Shown here piece by piece: positions 9,135 through 17,700 of a stretch of 64,000 nt of DNA. This stretch comes from Shouchella miscanthi (GTDB lineage: Bacteria; Bacillota; Bacilli; Bacillales; Bacillaceae_D). Under the pieces are notes generated by a model. It ran no database searches. It was not told where the DNA came from and was given only the letters and a program-made list of their open reading frames with translations. A program made the translations under genes and the position numbers. The stretch is taken from assembly GCF_007725405.1 (NCBI RefSeq), contig NZ_CP042163.1, positions 2,480,001 through 2,544,000 on the forward strand, in the 5' to 3' direction. Within the stretch, counting starts at the first letter, position 1; each line of letters opens with the position of its first letter.

Positions 9135-9715
9135 TTTGCCATTAACCAATCTTTTATTAATAACCCAATTGCCTCATAGACCGCATCCGTAAAACCGGCG
9201 CTTGCTTGATTTACTAATCCGAGATCCACTACATCAATCTCCAGAAAACGACTTGCCGTTTTGCGTAAATTTAATCGCGCTTGTTGATTTCGTTCGTTCG
9301 AATCCTCTTCAGCTCCGATGATATAGGCGCGGGGAGGTGTATGATTTTTCAATAATTGATAAGCATCGAGGAGACGCTCTTCATTTGCTGATAAAAACAA
9401 AATAGCCGGAATATCGGCTGAACGAAGCACCTCTTCTCCTTCTACCTGGATGAAAAGACATACGTCAATTCGCAAAGACGAAGATTGTTGTAGAACATCT
9501 GGATGCAATAGCTGATCTTGAAATTTCGGTCTGAACCGTGCCTTCGCCTCTGGTGTGGCGACGCAAAACGATTCATACCCATAATCACTCAATGATTGAA
9601 TCAATTGCTCAATAATAAAGGCTTCTTCTTTATGCTGTATATAAAGATGTAAGGACTTTCTTTTTTTTAGTGCATGCTCAACTGATCGTTGTCGTAGATC
9701 ATACGCTTGATCCAT
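9131..9715 (-). CDS. FlhG-like protein without the ATPase P-loop
   Basis: A 194-aa product in the place of flhG, directly after flhF. It begins MDQAYDLRQRSVEHALKKRK, matching the FlhG N-terminal activator with DQAxxLR that stimulates FlhF GTPase. After it, residues 21-50 follow the FlhG strand-helix pattern, but the deviant Walker A (KGGVGKS expected near 25-33) is replaced by IQHKEEAF. Later segments also resemble FlhG: RLLDAYQLLK near 114-123 and LRKTASRFLEIDVVDLGLV near 140-158. Usual FlhG is about 290 aa, so roughly 100 residues are gone. The start has GGAGGGGGAACACA upstream. The frame is intact and overlaps both neighbours, so it is likely a working pseudo-enzyme. The assignment is my own alignment by eye. 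Confidence 0.75.
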   Translation of the reverse strand: MDQAYDLRQRSVEHALKKRKSLHLYIQHKEEAFIIEQLIQSLSDYGYESFCVATPEAKARFRPKFQDQLLHPDVLQQSSSLRIDVCLFIQVEGEEVLRSADIPAILFLSANEERLLDAYQLLKNHTPPRAYIIGAEEDSNERNQQARLNLRKTASRFLEIDVVDLGLVNQASAGFTDAVYEAIGLLIKDWLMAK

Positions 9716-10685
9716 TGTGTTCCCCCTCCAAGCGTAGCCATCCGATTAACTGCTCGGCAGTCGGATAACACAAATCATTTGGTACATGTTGTCCTGTTGT
9801 TACACAGGAAATCGGCTCTTTTCGTTTGTAAAGTAGCTCTGTTAGTAGCGACATCGTTCGTGTTTCATCTTTTTTCGTTAAGATGAAACTATCGATTGTG
9901 ACACTTGAAAACGGCTTTAACAGTTGCTCAAGATCGCTTGATTTCATCGTTAAACTTAACGCGACATGGCATTCTACGTCGCTCCTTGTTGTTAGAAATT
10001 GAACAAGTGGATCAGCGAGCTGTGACTGCAAGTAATTATCTCCTGGTGTATCAATAAAGATCCTATCAGCGGTTACGTTATTGCAAAGGGATGTTAATTC
10101 AGAAGCATCGTATGCAACATGGCACGGACAGTCTAAAATCTCGCTATACTTCTTTAGTTGCTCGACGGCCGCAATTCGGAACGTGTCTAACGTAATAAAA
10201 GCGATTGATTTTCCTTGATCATAACGAGCGTGAGCAGCGAGCTTCGCGACGGTCGTTGTCTTTCCTACACCAGTTGGTCCCAAGACACAACATATTCGCT
10301 TTTCTCCGATTACCGCCGTTTGCGGTTTTAAAACAGCCTGTAGCATTTGGTTATAAATTGTTTCTACTCCTATGACACCGCGATCTTCTATCATTTTTGC
10401 TGTGAGGGCCAATCCTTTTTTTACGGTTGGCGTAACTTCTAAACGATCAATATATGGTTTGACGCTCTGCACTTCTTTTACAATGGTACTTTCATGGAGG
10501 TGGGTTCGTTGCTTCTGTTCTTCAATGCCAATCGTTAGTTGACAAACTTCTTTTTTGAAAAAACCGAGCCAACCACCTTCCTTTACATAGCGAGAGTGCA
10601 AAATAACGGCTTTTGAACCAATGCTCTGGCGCATCAGCTCATAGGCTTGCTCGTACGTAGGTGCTTTGATTTTTTTTATGATCAC
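9699..10685 (-). CDS. flhF: Flagellar SRP-type GTPase FlhF
   Basis: Sets position and number of flagella. The 328-aa product has the B domain, N domain and SRP-GTPase G domain. G1 GPTGVGKT lies at 136-143 and LDTFRIAAVEQLKKY at 166-180. G3 reads DTPGD at 212-216 where the family has DTAGR, and G4 reads TKKD at 270-273 where TKLD is usual. GTG start overlaps the flhA stop as GTGA. The gene end overlaps the FlhG-like frame by 17 bases. Confidence 0.93.
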   Translation of the reverse strand: MIIKKIKAPTYEQAYELMRQSIGSKAVILHSRYVKEGGWLGFFKKEVCQLTIGIEEQKQRTHLHESTIVKEVQSVKPYIDRLEVTPTVKKGLALTAKMIEDRGVIGVETIYNQMLQAVLKPQTAVIGEKRICCVLGPTGVGKTTTVAKLAAHARYDQGKSIAFITLDTFRIAAVEQLKKYSEILDCPCHVAYDASELTSLCNNVTADRIFIDTPGDNYLQSQLADPLVQFLTTRSDVECHVALSLTMKSSDLEQLLKPFSSVTIDSFILTKKDETRTMSLLTELLYKRKEPISCVTTGQHVPNDLCYPTAEQLIGWLRLEGEHNGSSV

Positions 10686-12721
10686 TGCAATCTCACCACC
10701 CCTACGCTTTGTACTTCAACATTAGCGTCTAGTTCGTTGTATGAAATGACGGGTACTTGAGGAAGATAACGTTCAATTAAATGTCGCATATACATTCGAA
10801 CAGCTGGTGAGCATAAAATGACTGCCTGTTGTCCCATTTCTGCTAGTTTCGTTGTTTCTGATGCGGTTTGCTGCAGAATCGTTTGCGAGTCAGCCGGTGC
10901 TAACGCTAAAAAATGCCCGTTTTCATTTTGTCCAACTGCATCAGCAATACGCTTCTCAACTTCACTAGCCAGTGTAATAACGGCTAGTTTATTCTGCTCG
11001 TCTGTTAACTGCTCCGAAATCTGCCGAGAAAGCGCTTGACGAACATACTCGGTCACCACGTCCATATCTTTTGTTCGTGAACCGTAATCCGCAAGGGTCT
11101 CGAAAATCATTGGTAAATTACGAATGGATAATTGTTCTCTTAAAAGATTCTTCAATACTTTCTGTACATCTCCAATAGATAAAGGTGTTGGGGTTACCTC
11201 TTCAACTAGGGTTGGGTACGTTTCTTTCACATGGTCTATCAAGGCTTTGGTTTCTTCTCTTCCTAGAAGTTCGTGCGCATAGGTTTTTAACAACTCGGTT
11301 AAATGAGTCGAGATAACCGTTGGCGGATCAACAACCGTATAGCCTGACAGTTCCGCTTCTTCTTTTACATCTTCTGTTACCCACATGGCTTCTAAACCAA
11401 AAGCAGGCTCGACCGTTGGAATGCCTGTAATACGCTCGTCATCAATACCTGTACTCATCGCCATATAATGATCAAGAAGGACCTCTCCCTTTGCCACCAC
11501 ATCACCTTTAATTTTTATTGTATACGCGTTAGGCTCCAACGATAGGTTGTCTCGAATGCGAATAACGGGAATCATTGTTCCAAGTTCAAGTGCCATTTGT
11601 TTACGAATCATAACGACTCGATCAAGCAAATCGCCTCCTTGATTCGCATCCGCAAGGGGAATTAAGCCATAGCCAAATTCGAATTCGATTGGATCCATTT
11701 TCATTAACGACAAAACAGATTCAGGTCCTGTTGGCTCTGGTACATCTGCTGTTTCTTCTTGTAGCTGATGTTCCATTTCCTCTTCAACTGCTCGAGTTTT
11801 TGATAAACGGTAACCAGCAAATGCAAGCAGTCCAGCAACAGAAAACGTCACGACTTTTGTAATAGGCGTTGTAACTCCTAAAAGGAAAATCGTCGTAGCG
11901 GTAACGTACAATAGTTTTGGGTAAGCAAAAAGTTGCTTTGTTAAGTCATTTCCTAAGCTCCCCTCAGAAGCAGCTTTTGTGACAATAACACCTGTTGCAG
12001 TAGAAATGAGTAATGCCGGGATTTGTGTAACAAGACCGTCTCCAACAGTAAGTAATGTATACGTGCTCGCAGCAGTAGATAGATCCATTCCCATTTGCAT
12101 CATGCCAATAACAAGACCAAAAACCATATTAATAATGACGATTATAATGCTAGCAATAGCATCGCCCTTTACAAATTTACTCGCTCCGTCCATTGAGCCA
12201 TAAAAATCTGCTTCATTTTCAATTTTTTCACGGCGGGCTTTTGCTTCACGATCGGAAATTAACCCGGCATTCAAATCGGCATCAATACTCATTTGCTTTC
12301 CTGGCATTGCATCAAGGGTAAATCGGGCACCGACTTCTGACACTCGTTCAGCCCCTTTTGTAATAACAAGGAACTGAATAATAATGAGAATCAAGAACAC
12401 AACAAACCCTACAACCGCATTCCCACCAATAACGAAGCTTCCAAACGTATCAATCACGTTTCCAGCATGTGCTTCCCCTAAAATGGAACGGGTTGTTGAA
12501 ACACTTAACCCTAAACGAAACAATGTTACAAGAAGAAGCATTGTTGGAAACACAGAAAATTGAAGCGCATTTTTTGTATTCAGTGCCACAAGTAAAATGA
12601 GTAGCGATAAAGAGATATTAAAAATAATTAACACGTCTAACAAAAATGGAGGGAGTGGTATGATGAGCATCACAATGATTAGAATCACACCAGCAAGTAC
12701 ACTTAAATCTTTCGCTTTCAT
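10682..12721 (-). CDS. flhA: Flagellar export gate protein FlhA
   Basis: Major inner-membrane component of the flagellar type III export gate; its cytosolic ring receives substrates. The 679 aa have eight membrane helices in the first half (to about residue 310), the FHIPEP-family loop DAMPGKQMSIDADLNAGLI near 137-155, and a soluble C-terminal domain. ATG follows GAAGGAGGGGAACA. It lies between flhB and flhF as in B. subtilis. Confidence 0.98.
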   Translation of the reverse strand: MKAKDLSVLAGVILIIVMLIIPLPPFLLDVLIIFNISLSLLILLVALNTKNALQFSVFPTMLLLVTLFRLGLSVSTTRSILGEAHAGNVIDTFGSFVIGGNAVVGFVVFLILIIIQFLVITKGAERVSEVGARFTLDAMPGKQMSIDADLNAGLISDREAKARREKIENEADFYGSMDGASKFVKGDAIASIIIVIINMVFGLVIGMMQMGMDLSTAASTYTLLTVGDGLVTQIPALLISTATGVIVTKAASEGSLGNDLTKQLFAYPKLLYVTATTIFLLGVTTPITKVVTFSVAGLLAFAGYRLSKTRAVEEEMEHQLQEETADVPEPTGPESVLSLMKMDPIEFEFGYGLIPLADANQGGDLLDRVVMIRKQMALELGTMIPVIRIRDNLSLEPNAYTIKIKGDVVAKGEVLLDHYMAMSTGIDDERITGIPTVEPAFGLEAMWVTEDVKEEAELSGYTVVDPPTVISTHLTELLKTYAHELLGREETKALIDHVKETYPTLVEEVTPTPLSIGDVQKVLKNLLREQLSIRNLPMIFETLADYGSRTKDMDVVTEYVRQALSRQISEQLTDEQNKLAVITLASEVEKRIADAVGQNENGHFLALAPADSQTILQQTASETTKLAEMGQQAVILCSPAVRMYMRHLIERYLPQVPVISYNELDANVEVQSVGVVRLQ

Positions 12722-12739
12722 TGTTCCCCTCCTTCATCT

Positions 12740-13828
12740 TTATGTATTGCCATTTAGTTGGTACACATAGGCCAAAACTTCAGCTACCGCTTCAAACATC
12801 TCTTCGTTGACTTGGTCATTCACTTGTAAGTTGGCATACATCGTCCGTGCAAGCCATACATTTTCAACCATTGGTACGTGATGTTCGCGGGCAATTTTTT
12901 TTATTCTTTCTGCAGCATAGTCCATTCCTTTAGCAAGAACATAAGGAGCATCCGCTTTCTCTTGATCGTATTTAAGAGCAACTGCAAAATGAGTCGGGTT
13001 CGTAATAATGACGTCTGCTTTTGGAACATCTTGTGCCAATCGTGCCATCGACATTTCCAATTGCTTCTGCTTTCGTCTTGCCCGAATTTTTGGATCACCT
13101 TCACTTGTTTTGTGCTCATCACGAATGTCTTTTTTCGACATTCGTATTTGCTTTTCATGATCGTACCGTTGATAAAGGTAATCGGGTATGGCTAAGATGA
13201 GCAAAAGAATAGCAGCGACAATCCCCATCATTAGCGCTAGTTCTCCTACAGTAACAGCACTCACTTCTATATTTTTTTGCGACAACAGTAAAACATCCTC
13301 AATGTTGATATACAAGACAATAACCACTGCTGCCCCAACAAAAACTATTTTTAAAATCGATTTCGCTAGCTCTACTAACGCTCTCGCAGAAAAGATTCGC
13401 TTTGCCCCTTTTATAGGGTCAAGCTTTTCAAGCTTTAGCTTTAATGGATCTGTTGTAAAAAGCGATCCTACTTGTAGAAAGCTCCCAAAAGCACCAGCAA
13501 GAACCGTAATAACCATGAGAGGCAACACAAGTATGGCCATATTCCACGTTAACTTCTGAAACAAGCTAGCAATGTTTGGCTCAGTCACATCAACATGAAG
13601 GAAGCGAGAAAGACTATCGAGCATCATTCCTTGTAAGCCACTAAAAATAGCTGGTCCCGCAAACAGCCATAAGATAATAAACGCTACAAAGAGCATAAGC
13701 GCTGTATTGACATCCTGACTCTTTGGAATTTGTCCTTTTTTTCTAGAATCTTGCCGCTTTTTCGGTGTTGCTTTTTCGGTTTTTTCATCAGCAAACCATT
13801 GTAAATCCATCACAAGTCTACTGTTCAC
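12740..13828 (-). CDS. flhB: Flagellar export switch protein FlhB
   Basis: Export-gate protein whose self-cleavage switches export from rod/hook to filament subunits. The 362 aa start with the basic FlhB head EKTEKATPKKRQDSRKKGQ, have four membrane helices, and carry the cleavage motif NPTH in IITNPTHFAVALKY near residue 275. GTG at 13828 overlaps the fliR stop; a later in-frame ATG lacks a ribosome site. Confidence 0.97.
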   Translation of the reverse strand: MNSRLVMDLQWFADEKTEKATPKKRQDSRKKGQIPKSQDVNTALMLFVAFIILWLFAGPAIFSGLQGMMLDSLSRFLHVDVTEPNIASLFQKLTWNMAILVLPLMVITVLAGAFGSFLQVGSLFTTDPLKLKLEKLDPIKGAKRIFSARALVELAKSILKIVFVGAAVVIVLYINIEDVLLLSQKNIEVSAVTVGELALMMGIVAAILLLILAIPDYLYQRYDHEKQIRMSKKDIRDEHKTSEGDPKIRARRKQKQLEMSMARLAQDVPKADVIITNPTHFAVALKYDQEKADAPYVLAKGMDYAAERIKKIAREHHVPMVENVWLARTMYANLQVNDQVNEEMFEAVAEVLAYVYQLNGNT

Positions 13829-14604
13829 CCTGATCCACCGAACCCTTCTAACAACTCCCGCATGGCAAGAATCATTTCTTTAAACAAATAGTTCATACTC
13901 ATAAAGAAAACGCCGATATAAATAAAGAGAATAATAAGACCAGCCATTAGTTTAATTGGCATACCAACAACAAATACATTCATTTGTGGAACCGTTCTAG
14001 AGACAATCCCTAGCGCAATATCAACTAAAAATAAGGAACCAACTACTGGAAACGCCATCGAAACGCCAAAGGCAAATAGAAAGCCCATTAACATCGCGAC
14101 CTGCTCGACTATTGCCCCTTGTGCTAATGGGAGAAACAATTGATCAATTGGTACAAACTCAAAGCTATACACAGCACCATCCAACAATAAATGATGACCG
14201 TCAATAATTAGTAAGTATAGTAGGGCGAATACATATAAGTAGCTACCAGTAAGTGGACTTTGCGCACCAGTTTGTGGATCAACAACGTTTGCAAGCATAA
14301 AGCCCATATGAAAATCAATTAATCCCCCAGCAATTTGCACAGCATACAAAAGCATCATCGCGACTAATCCAGTTAAAAGACCCACGAGTGCTTCTTTTAT
14401 AAGTAAAATGGCGTACGTTGCATCTATTGAGACTGTCGGAAAATCAACTGACATAACAAGAAGCAGCGCAACGATACTAGCAATACCGACTTTAAAAGGT
14501 AGTGGAATCGTCCGATAGTTGTATAGCGGGAGCACAAGAAAGAAAGAAGCAATCCGAACGAAAACAAGTAAAAACGTCGGATACAATTGAATAAATACGT
14601 CCAT
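13825..14604 (-). CDS. fliR: Flagellar export protein FliR
   Basis: Membrane component of the export-gate core with FliP and FliQ. The 259-aa product is hydrophobic with about six helices and the FliR segment GLIDFHMGFMLANVVDPQTG near residues 91-110. Its ATG directly abuts the fliQ stop and its stop overlaps the flhB start, so the export genes appear translationally coupled. Confidence 0.97.
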   Translation of the reverse strand: MDVFIQLYPTFLLVFVRIASFFLVLPLYNYRTIPLPFKVGIASIVALLLVMSVDFPTVSIDATYAILLIKEALVGLLTGLVAMMLLYAVQIAGGLIDFHMGFMLANVVDPQTGAQSPLTGSYLYVFALLYLLIIDGHHLLLDGAVYSFEFVPIDQLFLPLAQGAIVEQVAMLMGFLFAFGVSMAFPVVGSLFLVDIALGIVSRTVPQMNVFVVGMPIKLMAGLIILFIYIGVFFMSMNYLFKEMILAMRELLEGFGGSG

Positions 14605-14874
14605 TTAGCCAATATACCTAAATAAGTTGCTATAGATGCTATAGGTCATTTCCGTTAGCTGTGATAGCATCCATGGCCCAAGAATAACCAACCCAACTAA
14701 AACCCCAACGATTTTCGGGATGAAAGCAAGTGTTTGTTCTTGGATTTGTGTCGTTGCTTGAAAGATACTCACGAAAAGACCTAAAGCTAACGCAATAAGT
14801 AAAAGTGGTCCGGCGACAAGCAAAACCGTCCATACACCGCTTTGAGCTAGGTTCGTTACCGTTTCAAGATTCAT
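14605..14874 (-). CDS. fliQ: Flagellar export protein FliQ
   Basis: Small export-gate subunit, 89 aa, with two membrane helices (about 16-38 and 50-75) joined by a loop containing QATTQIQEQTLAFIPK, the conserved FliQ core. Fifteen bp after fliP and directly joined to fliR. Confidence 0.97.
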   Translation of the reverse strand: MNLETVTNLAQSGVWTVLLVAGPLLLIALALGLFVSIFQATTQIQEQTLAFIPKIVGVLVGLVILGPWMLSQLTEMTYSIYSNLFRYIG

Positions 14875-14889
14875 ACAACACGCTCCTTC

Positions 14890-15570
14890 CTATTGATAGC
14901 TAATGAGCAGACTCTGTACAATGAGATACCAGCCATCAACGAGAACAAATAACAAAATTTTAAAAGGTAATGCGATCATAACTGGCGGTAACATCATCAT
15001 CCCCATTGACATTAAAATACTTGCGACAATCATATCGATGACAAGAAATGGAATAAATATTAGAAATCCAATTTGAAAGGCTGTTTTTAATTCGCTTATT
15101 GCAAACGCTGGGATAAGCGCTGTAATCGGCACATCTTCTAAAGTCTCAGGTTGCTCATAGCCGCCGTAGCCCATAAACAAAGCAAGATCCTTTTCTCTTG
15201 TGTGTTGCGCCATAAATTGCTTTATTGGCACAATCGCCGCATCGAGTGCCTCTTCTCCTGTAAGCTCACCCTCTGTTAGCGGAATATAAGCTGATTCATA
15301 CACATCTTGGATCACTGGTGCCATAATAAAAAATGTCATAAAAAGAGCAAGTCCGATTAATACTTGATTGGGTGGTGTCGTTTGTGTTGCTAACCCTTGC
15401 CGGACAAAAGAAAGTACGATAATAATCCTCGTAAAGCAAGTCATTAAAATTAATATCCCTGGTGCAATCGACAAGATGGTTATGAGTAAAACAATTTGTA
15501 GCGTAGTTGCAATGGTGCCTTCATTTGTTAAGTCGACATTTAAAAACGAAAGAATAAACAAATCCATCAT
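14890..15570 (-). CDS. fliP: Flagellar export protein FliP
   Basis: Core subunit of the export gate. The 226 aa contain TCFTRIIIVLSFVRQGL near residues 44-60 and the C-terminal SMGMMMLPPVMIALPFKILL, both diagnostic of FliP, with four membrane segments. The start overlaps the fliO stop as ATGA. No long cleaved signal peptide is needed, unlike many proteobacterial FliP. Confidence 0.97.
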   Translation of the reverse strand: MMDLFILSFLNVDLTNEGTIATTLQIVLLITILSIAPGILILMTCFTRIIIVLSFVRQGLATQTTPPNQVLIGLALFMTFFIMAPVIQDVYESAYIPLTEGELTGEEALDAAIVPIKQFMAQHTREKDLALFMGYGGYEQPETLEDVPITALIPAFAISELKTAFQIGFLIFIPFLVIDMIVASILMSMGMMMLPPVMIALPFKILLFVLVDGWYLIVQSLLISYQ

Positions 15571-16193
15571 AGAGACTTCGGACCTTCATCATGCATTCTT
15601 ACTTTCTTTTTCAACCCTTGATTCTCTAGATTTAAACGAGAAGTCAAGATGTCTTGAAACGTTGAAGGCGATTGTCGTTGGTTATCTGCCGTCTTTAACC
15701 AAGGTAAAACTTGCGTTAGTCCACCTTGTTCCCCTTCAGGTTGATGCTTTTTGAGGATGGCTTCCATTTCATCTGGATCGTCTATCGTATCCAATAACTG
15801 AACTTGATCACTTACACCAATGACAAGTAGCTTTTCTCCAACACGCACCAGTTGTACCGATCGGTTGCCACCTAATGAGACACCAGAAAGCAACGACAGT
15901 CCTTTTGCTTCTTGAAAAGAACGTGAGCGTTTGTTTATAAACTTCAATAGCGTTACAAGTAAAAAAATCACAACAAGCAGCGCACCAATCATTTTTAATC
16001 CACTAACCCATGGAGATTCGGTTGCTACTGCCGTTTCCTCTACCTCGGCATCAGAAGAAGCACATGCTTCTGACTCCATTGCTTCTTGTACACTGCAATC
16101 TTTCGCTAAGGCGTGCTCGTGCTCTACAAGGGCAAAGCAAAGCACGACCACTACGAAAAGTAACCCCTTAACCGATTGCTTTAGAAATGGCAT
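15567..16193 (-). CDS. fliO: Flagellar biosynthesis protein FliO (FliZ)
   Basis: Bitopic protein that helps assemble the FliP ring. About 208 aa: an N-terminal signal-like hydrophobic stretch (LLFVVVVLCFALVEHEHALA), a short extracellular acidic segment with two to three cysteines, a second membrane helix (MIGALLVVIFLLVTLLKF), and a cytoplasmic FliO domain (SVSLGG-type core LLSGVSLGGNRSVQLVRVG). The frame is open further upstream inside cheY; ATG at 16193 is the first that gives a normal signal peptide, though it lacks a clear ribosome site and overlaps cheY by 26 bases. Confidence 0.82.
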   Translation of the reverse strand: MPFLKQSVKGLLFVVVVLCFALVEHEHALAKDCSVQEAMESEACASSDAEVEETAVATESPWVSGLKMIGALLVVIFLLVTLLKFINKRSRSFQEAKGLSLLSGVSLGGNRSVQLVRVGEKLLVIGVSDQVQLLDTIDDPDEMEAILKKHQPEGEQGGLTQVLPWLKTADNQRQSPSTFQDILTSRLNLENQGLKKKVRMHDEGPKSL

Positions 16194-16530
16194 CAATGAC
16201 CCGATCGGCTTGGAAAGGTTTGACAATAAAGTCTTTTGCCCCTGCTTGGATTGCATCAATAACCATTGCTTGTTGTCCCATTGCCGAGCACATAATGACA
16301 TTAGCATTGGGATCATACTCTTTAATTTCCTTTAGTGCGCTTATCCCATCTTTGTCAGGCATTGTAATATCCATGGTTACTAAATCTGGAGCTGTTTCTT
16401 TGTATTTCTCAAGTGCTTCGTTTCCATCGTTCGCTTCTGCCACAACGGTATACCCATTTTTTTCTAAAATATCTTTTAACATCATTCTCATAAAAGCTGC
16501 ATCATCTACAATTAAAATTTGTTTCGCCAT
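16168..16530 (-). CDS. cheY: Chemotaxis response regulator CheY
   Basis: Single receiver domain of 120 aa that binds the flagellar switch when phosphorylated. Acidic pocket Asp9-Asp10 (IVDDAAFMR), phosphoacceptor Asp54 in TMDITMPDKDG, and the conserved Lys in FIVKPFQ near 103 are all present. Start is the ATG of MAKQILIVDD, which has a GGGAGAAAAC-type site; the frame extends 8 codons further but without support. It lies between fliY and fliO. Its usual kinase, CheA, is not encoded in this window. Confidence 0.97.
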   Translation of the reverse strand: MAKQILIVDDAAFMRMMLKDILEKNGYTVVAEANDGNEALEKYKETAPDLVTMDITMPDKDGISALKEIKEYDPNANVIMCSAMGQQAMVIDAIQAGAKDFIVKPFQADRVIDAISKAIG

Positions 16531-16554
16531 CGTTGTTTTCTCCCTTTTTCTCAA

Positions 16555-17700
16555 CTAATTCAAGTGATTAATTCGTTCTTTTTTACTAACGATATCTGTT
16601 ATTCTAACGCCGAAATTCTCATCAATTACGACTACTTCTCCCTTAGCAATAAGTCGATCGTTTACGCGAACATCGACAGGTTCACCAGCTAATTTATCCA
16701 GCTCAATAATAGATCCTTGTGAAATCGTTAAAATTTCTTGTATCGTTTTTTTCGTTCTACCTAGTTCCACCTTTACTTCTAAAGGTATTTCTAAGAGCAT
16801 ATCTAAATTTTTCATCTCGCTATCTGGTAAGTTTGGTTTTTCAAAATTAGAAAAGACCGCTTTTTCTACAAGATGCTCTTTCGCCATAGTTGGAGTTGGT
16901 TGTTTAACGCGATTCGGTTCCTCTTCTTGTTTAAAGAATGTAGGTTCTTCAACCGGTTCCTCTTTTTCTACATGCGTTGCTTCAACTTCATTTGTTTCTC
17001 CGAGCAAGGCTTGCGCATAACTTTTTCCAAATGGCACGTTAATAATCTGTAATAATTGTGAGTCAATTAAATCACCTAACTTCAACGAAAATGAAATACC
17101 GATAAGATGATCGCCTTCTGGCACATACTCCGGTTTTTTTTGTGAATTAAAGTCGACAATTTGCACCCGAGGAGGGGAAATATCGACTCTCCTATTAAAT
17201 AATGTTGACATTGATGTTGAAGCAGACCCCATCATTTGATTCATCGCTTCTTGGACAGCACTTAAGTGCATATCTGTTAACGTTTCATCTGGTTGCTCGC
17301 CAGTACCACCTAACATTAAGTCTGCTATAATGGCAGCATCTTTGGTCGTAATAACGAATAAATTAGAGCCTTCAAAGCCCTCTGTATAATCAACATGAAC
17401 AACGACATGAGGATGAGGGAACAAATCATGTAATGTGGATTGATCAATTGACTTAACAGTAGGCGTTGTTATTTCCACTTTTTGATTTAACAAAGTGGAT
17501 AGTGCTGTCGCTGAGCTCCCAAAAGAAATATTTCCTATTTCACCAATGGTGTCTTGCTCCATCGGTGTGAGAATATCAGTGATTTCCACTGTTTCAAGCT
17601 CATGCTCTTCGTCATTTTTCTCGGGGGCAGATGAGTCATCTTCTTTTAACCCTTGTAATAATGCGTTAATTTCGTCTTGAGAAAGAGGTCTATCATTCAT
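16555..17700 (-). CDS. fliY: Flagellar switch protein and CheY-P phosphatase FliY
   Basis: C-ring protein that fuses a FliM-like N-terminal CheY-binding motif (LSQDEINALL, residues 6-15), a CheC-like phosphatase domain and a C-terminal FliN/SpoA domain (about 295-375). Both phosphatase sites fit the D/S-x3-E-x2-N-x22-P pattern exactly (DTIGEIGN near 50 and SAVQEAMN near 150). The 381-aa length matches Bacillus FliY. It overlaps fliM by 8 bases. Confidence 0.97.
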   Translation of the reverse strand: MNDRPLSQDEINALLQGLKEDDSSAPEKNDEEHELETVEITDILTPMEQDTIGEIGNISFGSSATALSTLLNQKVEITTPTVKSIDQSTLHDLFPHPHVVVHVDYTEGFEGSNLFVITTKDAAIIADLMLGGTGEQPDETLTDMHLSAVQEAMNQMMGSASTSMSTLFNRRVDISPPRVQIVDFNSQKKPEYVPEGDHLIGISFSLKLGDLIDSQLLQIINVPFGKSYAQALLGETNEVEATHVEKEEPVEEPTFFKQEEEPNRVKQPTPTMAKEHLVEKAVFSNFEKPNLPDSEMKNLDMLLEIPLEVKVELGRTKKTIQEILTISQGSIIELDKLAGEPVDVRVNDRLIAKGEVVVIDENFGVRITDIVSKKERINHLN

